From: Isohypsibius dastychi
Lineage: Eukaryota; Tardigrada; Eutardigrada; Parachela; Isohypsibiidae
Assembly: GCA_034696485.1 (NCBI GenBank)
Contig: JAQIWT010001416.1
Coordinates: forward strand, 1-10,878
DNA length: 10,878 bases
Reading direction: 5' to 3'
Position 1 is the first letter of the stretch. Every line of letters begins with the position of its first letter. Both the position numbers and the translations under genes were made by a program. Positions 7,119-10,878 of this stretch are shown here, in pieces. The notes under the pieces are model-generated. The model searched no databases. It was not told where the DNA came from and saw only the letters and a list, made by a program, of their open reading frames with translations.

Positions 7119-7265
7119 CCGTTGTACCATTGGATGCACCCCGAAGCTCCAATACAAATGCATTCTGGAGTTCTCGGGAACCATTTTTCTCATCCATACC
7201 ATTTCCAAAGTTGCACCGAAGAGCACTTTTTGCACTTTTGCACTTTTCCCTATAATTCACCAAAC
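7119..7265 (-). CDS. Candidate penultimate exon of a second gene
   Basis: The minus frame encodes CKSAKSALRCNFGNGMDEKN, then ELQNAFVLELRGASNGTT, and ends at a donor GTAATA in phase 1, matching the next exon. The upstream limit is uncertain: there is no ATG at the start of the frame, and a possible acceptor GAATTATAG lies near 7250. The frame also runs on unspliced to 6889, so a single-exon reading is possible. The family is unknown. Confidence 0.3.
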
Positions 7266-7275
7266 GCAACGCCAA

Positions 7276-7735
7276 TGTAGAAACTCTGGTGGATTACTGA
7301 CCCTGCTGGCTGTCCACGAACTCTGCTCTTGGTGAACTTTCAGCAAGTTGGTGTGGCTAGCGATGGGAACATGACAGGGAAGAGGAATGGGTCGAGCAAT
7401 AACGTTGACTTATTTGTGAATCTTCTAGTCTCCCGTCCCATTCACAGGATGCATGTATGGTATCGAAGCGGCATTCTTCCCCCTAAGGGACGGGAACGAA
7501 AACAAAACTGACAGCATGAGCACGATATATTCCTCAAAGATCGGATTTCGAGATAGACATCAAAACCACTGAAATGTTTTATCAACAGGGAACACCATAA
7601 TCATTTCTTCCAAAAGATGAACGGTGAATAAATGCTCAGCTGCTCGCATGAAGCAAAAGATTTGTGGATATGAAGCAATTGATGCAGTGGGTATATATTT
7701 ACTCCTCGTGAAAGGCGCAATTTAGACAGTTTAAA
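7276..7735. other. Unassigned region left of the tandem repeat
   Basis: Perfect 9-bp inverted arms TCCCGTCCC (7431-7439) and GGGACGGGA (7487-7495) are present. No gene is supported. Confidence 0.4.
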
Positions 7736-7895
7736 CGGTAATAACCCAACAAAGACAATGTTTCGGCAGACGAAGATTAATGCGACGGGACCAACACCAT
7801 CGTGTCCGGGGCCATTTGAAATTTCAGAAAAACCGACTTTTGGACGGGGGTCGACATTTGGGGTACCCGAACAATCGTTTTCCAAAGTTCAAAAT

Positions 7896-7905
7896 ATCAC
7901 GTGAT
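7896..7905. promoter_or_regulatory. E-box palindrome ATCACGTGAT
   Basis: A perfect 10-bp palindrome around CACGTG, the core bound by bHLH-zip factors (USF, MITF/TFE and MYC types). It sits at the same place in the unit as 8494-8503. Its regulatory role is inferred. Confidence 0.4.
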
Positions 7906-8126
7906 CGACCTCACGAGCGATGTATCAACATTCTAACATAAAGACCCATACTACAGATCTTATGAATCTTGATACAAAATAGAGAACAGTAACAATTTTG
8001 AAAATCGAACCACAACGTAAGCCACAACAACAGTCTCGTGACGGGAAAACAACCGGATGTGAACAATTTTCCAGCCAACCTATGGGAAATTGACAGAGAC
8101 ATAAGGCAACAATGTCAGTCGATGTT

Positions 8127-8174
8127 ACTTCCAGAGACCGGAAGTAAAGTGACTTCCGGTTCCGGTTGCCATGC
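8127..8174. promoter_or_regulatory. ETS-type CCGGAAGT array, copy A
   Basis: In order: ACTTCC, ACCGGAAGT, ACTTCCGG, TTCCGG, then TTGCCATG. The arms CCGGAAGT (8138-8145) and ACTTCCGG (8152-8159) also form a perfect 8-bp stem with a 6-nt loop. ACCGGAAGT is the canonical ETS/GABP site. Whether it is a binding-site cluster or a structural element is not decided by sequence. Confidence 0.42.
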
Positions 8175-8493
8175 GAACGGGTCTGACTCAAAAAGCCCTC
8201 GAAAATGTGTCAAAAAGCCGCTTTTTCGCCATATTTGCACCTGGGTATTACCGTTTTGCCGTAGATTCACGTAGCTTGAACGCAGTGAACGAGGCTCGAC
8301 CCCAGTGAAGCACCGCGGAACACGGCCGTCGTGCTTGTAATATTCCAACAAACACTTTTTTAAGGACTACGAAGATTATTGCGACCAAACCGATTCCACC
8401 ATCTGGAACCGCAGAAATGAGTGGGAAAGTTTCGACTCAGGTTCGGGGGTCACCTTCGGTCGACCCAAAACGTCGGTCCCCGACGTTCGATTT

Positions 8494-8503
8494 GTCACGT
8501 GAC
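8494..8503. promoter_or_regulatory. E-box palindrome GTCACGTGAC
   Basis: Perfect palindrome matching the extended USF/TFE-type E-box. It differs from copy A by a pair of symmetric changes at its ends. Confidence 0.42.
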
Positions 8504-8630
8504 TGATCTCACGATCGGGGGATCAACATTCCAACGTAGAGACCCATACCACAGAACTCGCGACCCTCAATTCAAAATCGAAGGCAAAAAGAATTTTCAG
8601 AATCGGACCACTACATGAGCCACAATAACA

Positions 8631-8640
8631 GTCACGTGAC
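8631..8640. promoter_or_regulatory. Second E-box palindrome GTCACGTGAC
   Basis: Identical to the palindrome at 8494. The copy A equivalent (8033-8042) reads GTCTCGTGAC, having lost the CACGTG core by one base. Confidence 0.42.
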
Positions 8641-8725
8641 AAGAAGACAACCGGATGTGAATGGTTTTCCAGCTCACCTATGGGGAATCGACTGAGACGT
8701 TCGACCGCGATGTTGGTTGATGTCA

Positions 8726-8775
8726 CTTCCCGAGACCGGAAGTGAAGTCCCTTCCGGTTCCGGTTGCCATGATGG
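8726..8775. promoter_or_regulatory. ETS-type CCGGAAGT array, copy B
   Basis: The order and spacing are as in copy A: ACTTCC, ACCGGAAGTG, CCTTCCGG, TTCCGG. It continues into GCCATGATGG, similar to the YY1 core. Conservation here is higher than in the rest of the unit. Confidence 0.42.
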
Positions 8776-8940
8776 CGTGTTAGGATAAAAAAACACTGAA
8801 AATCTCCCCGAAAACCCGTTTTTGACCGTGATTGAGTCAATATATTTCTGTCTGCCGTAGATTTGCGTAGCTTAAACGCAGCAAACGAGGCTCAAACTAA
8901 TGGAGTGTCCACACGAAATGCGGTCTGGACTTGTAATACC

Positions 8941-9441
8941 GTAATACCCTCGCAAATCGAAGAGAAACTTCGTAAACTCAGAGGTCAAACATTTATTATT
9001 AGTTTAATGCTTGCATTAAACTGTGTTAATTGGAAGCGAGCAAAGTTGGAGAGACGCAAGTTTGCGACGGAATACCAATCGCCAGCTGACCACACCTCCT
9101 CGCCTACTCGCCTGGAGCAAACTTATTTCTGGACCGATCTTTTTCTCAATCTTCATTCCTTTCACTTTCGTCTTACTTTGCTCGCTCGATGTATTTCTGC
9201 GCTTTGGCTTAAGCAAGTTTACGATCTGAGTCGAAGAAGGAAAGGCTTTGTCTGCTTGCGCTATTGTTTAACCGAATTCGAAGAATCTGCGTGTTATTCG
9301 CGCTCTCTGGTCTCTATCTCCTCCCGGACTTGACCAGGATAGCTTCGGCGGTTATTTGTCGTGTGCATTGTAGCAACGAATAGCGATTTTGGATTATTCC
9401 ACGATATTAATTTTCCCGCACCAGCAAACTTGGAAAGGAAG
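8941..9441 (+). other. Leader of the DIRS-like retroelement
   Basis: Sequence between the tandem repeat and the ORF1 ATG. In DIRS-order elements this would hold the left terminal repeat, which is non-LTR-like (inverted or split direct), but its partner lies outside the window. It contains a perfect inverted repeat (9001-9022) and no coding sequence I trust. The exact element boundary is not visible. Confidence 0.45.
9001..9022. repeat. 22-bp inverted repeat in the retroelement leader
   Basis: Perfect 10-bp arms AGTTTAATGC and GCATTAAACT are separated by TT, forming a hairpin or a dyad-symmetric site. Confidence 0.9.
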
Positions 9442-10488
9442 ATGCCAGCAGCGAGAGGTACTCGATCAAATGTCGGTGGTAAAAAGACATCCACGTACTC
9501 GCCGAGAACAACTCGTACCCGTGGAACCAACGACGTGGCTTCAGTACCGGCTACTACACAGAATCCGCCAGCTGCCGTAGTGAAACGAACTCGAGGAAAA
9601 CCGAAAGTTAATTCGCAAATCGTCGTCACTCCCGGATTCCAGCAGGAACATCAGCAGACATCAGCAGAACCAAATATGCAGGAAGTACTCAAAACGATGA
9701 CTGCGTTACAAGCTCAAGTCGCAAAGCTTCAATCAGCGCATGTTCCCACACAACTGGTCACCCAGCGAACCTAGGACCACCGGGACCTTTCACCGGCTTC
9801 CAATCTCGTCACAGCCATTTCAGGTAATGACGCTATCGTTATTCAGGACGATGAACCATTTCAGGTGCGCCCAGTACATGAGCGTCTCGGGGAAAGACCA
9901 AGCCTGCGTCAGGTTGCGGTCGAAGACTCAGACGGCTCTGCATACGCAGGGACATACAGTTTGCACGGGCTGCCACCAGTCTCCGTAGAACTGAGGAAGA
10001 AGCTTTTCAGCGTGTCCACATTCATCGACTTTGACGAACTCCTGCCGGAAAATGCGGCGCCAACGACATCAAGCCAACGAGCACAGCAGCTGGTCAACGA
10101 CGGCCAAGGAAATATAACCATCCGGTCAGCAGGATGCCGCGTCACGATCACGTGTCTTTCACAGTGGCTAAGAGCATTTTCCACGTTCATGGTCTACCGA
10201 ACTACGGCCAACCCTGCTTTGAGTCGACCGCTCATTAAATACATGGATTTGATAGCAGCAATTTCGGATCCGAAACGCCATCTACAGGATCAGCAGTGGC
10301 TGGAATACGATCGCCGCCATCGTCTTTACGCAGCCGCTAATTGCAACGACCTCTCTATATGGACCAAGCGTCACGACGATGCTTACAACGACATCTCGTC
10401 GACTTATGCGCCTAACGTTCAAGCGATCAGCTCAGCTACACCAGGGGCGACTTCCAACGGCCCTAAACGCGACCTATCCCGACTGCAA

Positions 10489-10530
10489 TGCCATGGCTGT
10501 CAGCAGATGGGACACGTTAGGAGAAATTGC
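10489..10530 (+). other. CCHC zinc knuckle of ORF1
   Basis: CHGCQQMGHVRRNC fits C-x2-C-x4-H-x4-C exactly. This is the RNA-binding knuckle of retroelement Gag proteins. Confidence 0.92.
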
Positions 10531-10587
10531 CCCAATCCAGCAGGTCACTTGCCCTTTCGTAACGGTCTCGCCACAGACGGGGAAATC

Positions 10588-10695
10588 TGCAAGAGATACA
10601 ACTGGGGTCAGTGCCGGTCACAGCCATGCCCAAATGGTTTTCGCCACATCTGCAACGCCGAAGGATGCCACGCAGACCACCGAGCGTTCGCTCAT
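10588..10695 (+). other. Second Cys/His cluster of ORF1
   Basis: The order of ligands C, C, C, H, C, C, H, H from CKRYNWGQC to HRAFAH resembles the CCCH-like motif that follows the knuckle in DIRS and PAT ORF1 proteins. Confidence 0.65.
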
Positions 10696-10878
10696 CAAGG
10701 TAAAGCCGCTCAGCGCGGGGCCCGACGTACCTGAACGAGTCAACACGCCTCTACGAGCCGACGCTTTCATTTATCATCTTCGAGAGCATCCGGATCGTCG
10801 ATTTGTTTCTAACCTTATTGATATCATTGTTAACGGAGCCGATATTGGTTTTCGCGGCCCACGATATGCTCGTTTCGT
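10634..10878 (+). CDS. DIRS-order ORF2 (RT polyprotein), 5' part only
   Basis: This is the start of the polyprotein expected to carry reverse transcriptase, RNase H and, in DIRS elements, a tyrosine recombinase that integrates the circular cDNA. It is in the +1 frame relative to ORF1 and overlaps it by about 100 bp. The first ATG after the knuckle is at 10634, but the frame is open further upstream and translation might instead use frameshifting. The visible part contains TPLRADAFIYHL and then EHPDRRFVSNLIDIIVNGAD and IGFRGPR. This matches the HPD-x2-FV...G-x2-IG segment that precedes the RT core in DIRS-type elements. Catalytic motifs lie outside the window. I cannot exclude that the full element is broken further on. 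Confidence 0.7.
   Translation, partial: MVFATSATPKDATQTTERSLIKVKPLSAGPDVPERVNTPLRADAFIYHLREHPDRRFVSNLIDIIVNGADIGFRGPRYARF

Larger units (their letters stand above)
7746..8343 (+). repeat. 598-bp tandem unit, copy A
   Basis: Head-to-tail repeat with copy B, diverged by roughly a quarter by eye, at a constant offset of 598-599 bp. Conserved blocks are a CACGTG palindrome (7896-7905), a degraded one (8033-8042), the ACCGGAAGT array (8127-8166) and GCCGTAGATT with its downstream AACGAGGCTC (about 8259-8298). Its left edge is GTAATAACCCAACAAA. There is no transposase-like ORF. Confidence 0.88.
8344..8940 (+). repeat. 598-bp tandem unit, copy B
   Basis: Second copy, ending at GTAATACC immediately before the retroelement leader. 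The same landmarks occur: GTCACGTGAC at 8494-8503 and again at 8631-8640, CCGGAAGT at 8737, GCCGTAGATT at about 8855. Confidence 0.88.
9442..10734 (+). pseudogene. DIRS-order retrotransposon ORF1 (Gag-like), one internal TAG
   Basis: ORF1 of a tyrosine-recombinase retrotransposon is a nucleic-acid-binding Gag-like protein that packages element RNA. From the first ATG in good context (GGAAGATGC) the frame runs 430 codons, broken once by TAG at 9772-9774 (codon 111). The N-terminus is basic and S/T-rich; residues 79-98 form a short coiled coil (EVLKTMTALQAQVAKL). From about residue 242 comes the pattern typical of DIRS/PAT ORF1: WLRAFSTFMV, P-x3-RPLIKYMDLI, WLEYDRRHR, SIWTKRHDDAYND. A CCHC knuckle follows (C-x2-C-x4-H-x4-C, residues 350-363), then a Cys/His cluster at 383-418 (CKRYNWGQC, HICNAEGCHADH). 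The same frame continues past the TAG, so this is a point nonsense mutation or a readthrough codon. The domain order and the downstream ORF2 support the call. Confidence 0.82.

Noticed and set aside
8280-8305. tRNA B-box-like GGCTCGACCCC, possible SINE promoter
   Set aside because: Two mismatches to the B box, no good A box upstream, and not conserved in copy B.
8863-9333. 156-codon plus-strand ORF spanning the end of copy B and the leader
   Set aside because: It crosses a repeat boundary, has no true ATG at its start and shows no domain or convincing composition.
1-10878. Bacterial operon, CRISPR array, rRNA or tRNA genes
   Set aside because: No array of regular spacers, no ribosome-binding-site-led gene string and no recognisable structural RNA; all coding evidence is eukaryotic.

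Overview
This is eukaryotic, almost certainly metazoan, genomic DNA. The clearest gene encodes calcium-binding EGF modules of the extracellular type. Its candidate exons are short, lie in different frames and are joined by GT-AG introns of about 40 to 300 bp. The right end holds the start of a DIRS-order (tyrosine-recombinase) retrotransposon. Very short introns, a secreted Cys-rich protein and a DIRS/PAT-like element fit a compact invertebrate genome such as a nematode or sponge. The sequence alone does not fix the phylum.

Region 1 (1-4074, minus strand) reads as one multi-exon gene for a cysteine-rich secreted or membrane-anchored protein. I traced 14 candidate exons from 4074 down to 277. 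They begin with an N-terminal region I do not recognise, continue through EB-like Cys-rich modules, and end in three EGF modules. Intron phases agree at every junction except one, where an exon carries a 20-bp tandem duplication (1487-1526). A second exon end plus its splice donor is present twice as near-identical 86-bp copies 547 bp apart. Bases 1-140, beyond the last exon, are a dense nest of palindromes and direct repeats.

Region 2 (4240-5310) is inverted-repeat DNA: an interleaved A-B-A'-B' pair of palindromes at its left edge, then a long foldback with arms of about 260 bp. Region 3 (5310-7735) is mostly unassigned. It holds two candidate terminal exons of a second minus-strand gene (6918-about 7265), an AT-rich stretch and a 13-C homopolymer.

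Region 4 (7736-10878) ends the window. Two diverged head-to-tail copies of a 598-bp unit carry conserved CACGTG palindromes and ACCGGAAGT (ETS-type) arrays. They lie just upstream of, and on the same strand as, a leader and a Gag-like ORF1 with a coiled coil, a CCHC knuckle and a Cys/His cluster. ORF1 has a single in-frame TAG and overlaps the start of ORF2 (N-terminal part of the reverse transcriptase polyprotein), which runs off the window. The tandem units could be promoter monomers of this retroelement, or an independent repeat it landed beside.

Exon boundaries, promoter roles and repeat origins are inferences from reading the sequence. The EGF exon, the retroelement ORF1 and the listed repeats are directly visible.
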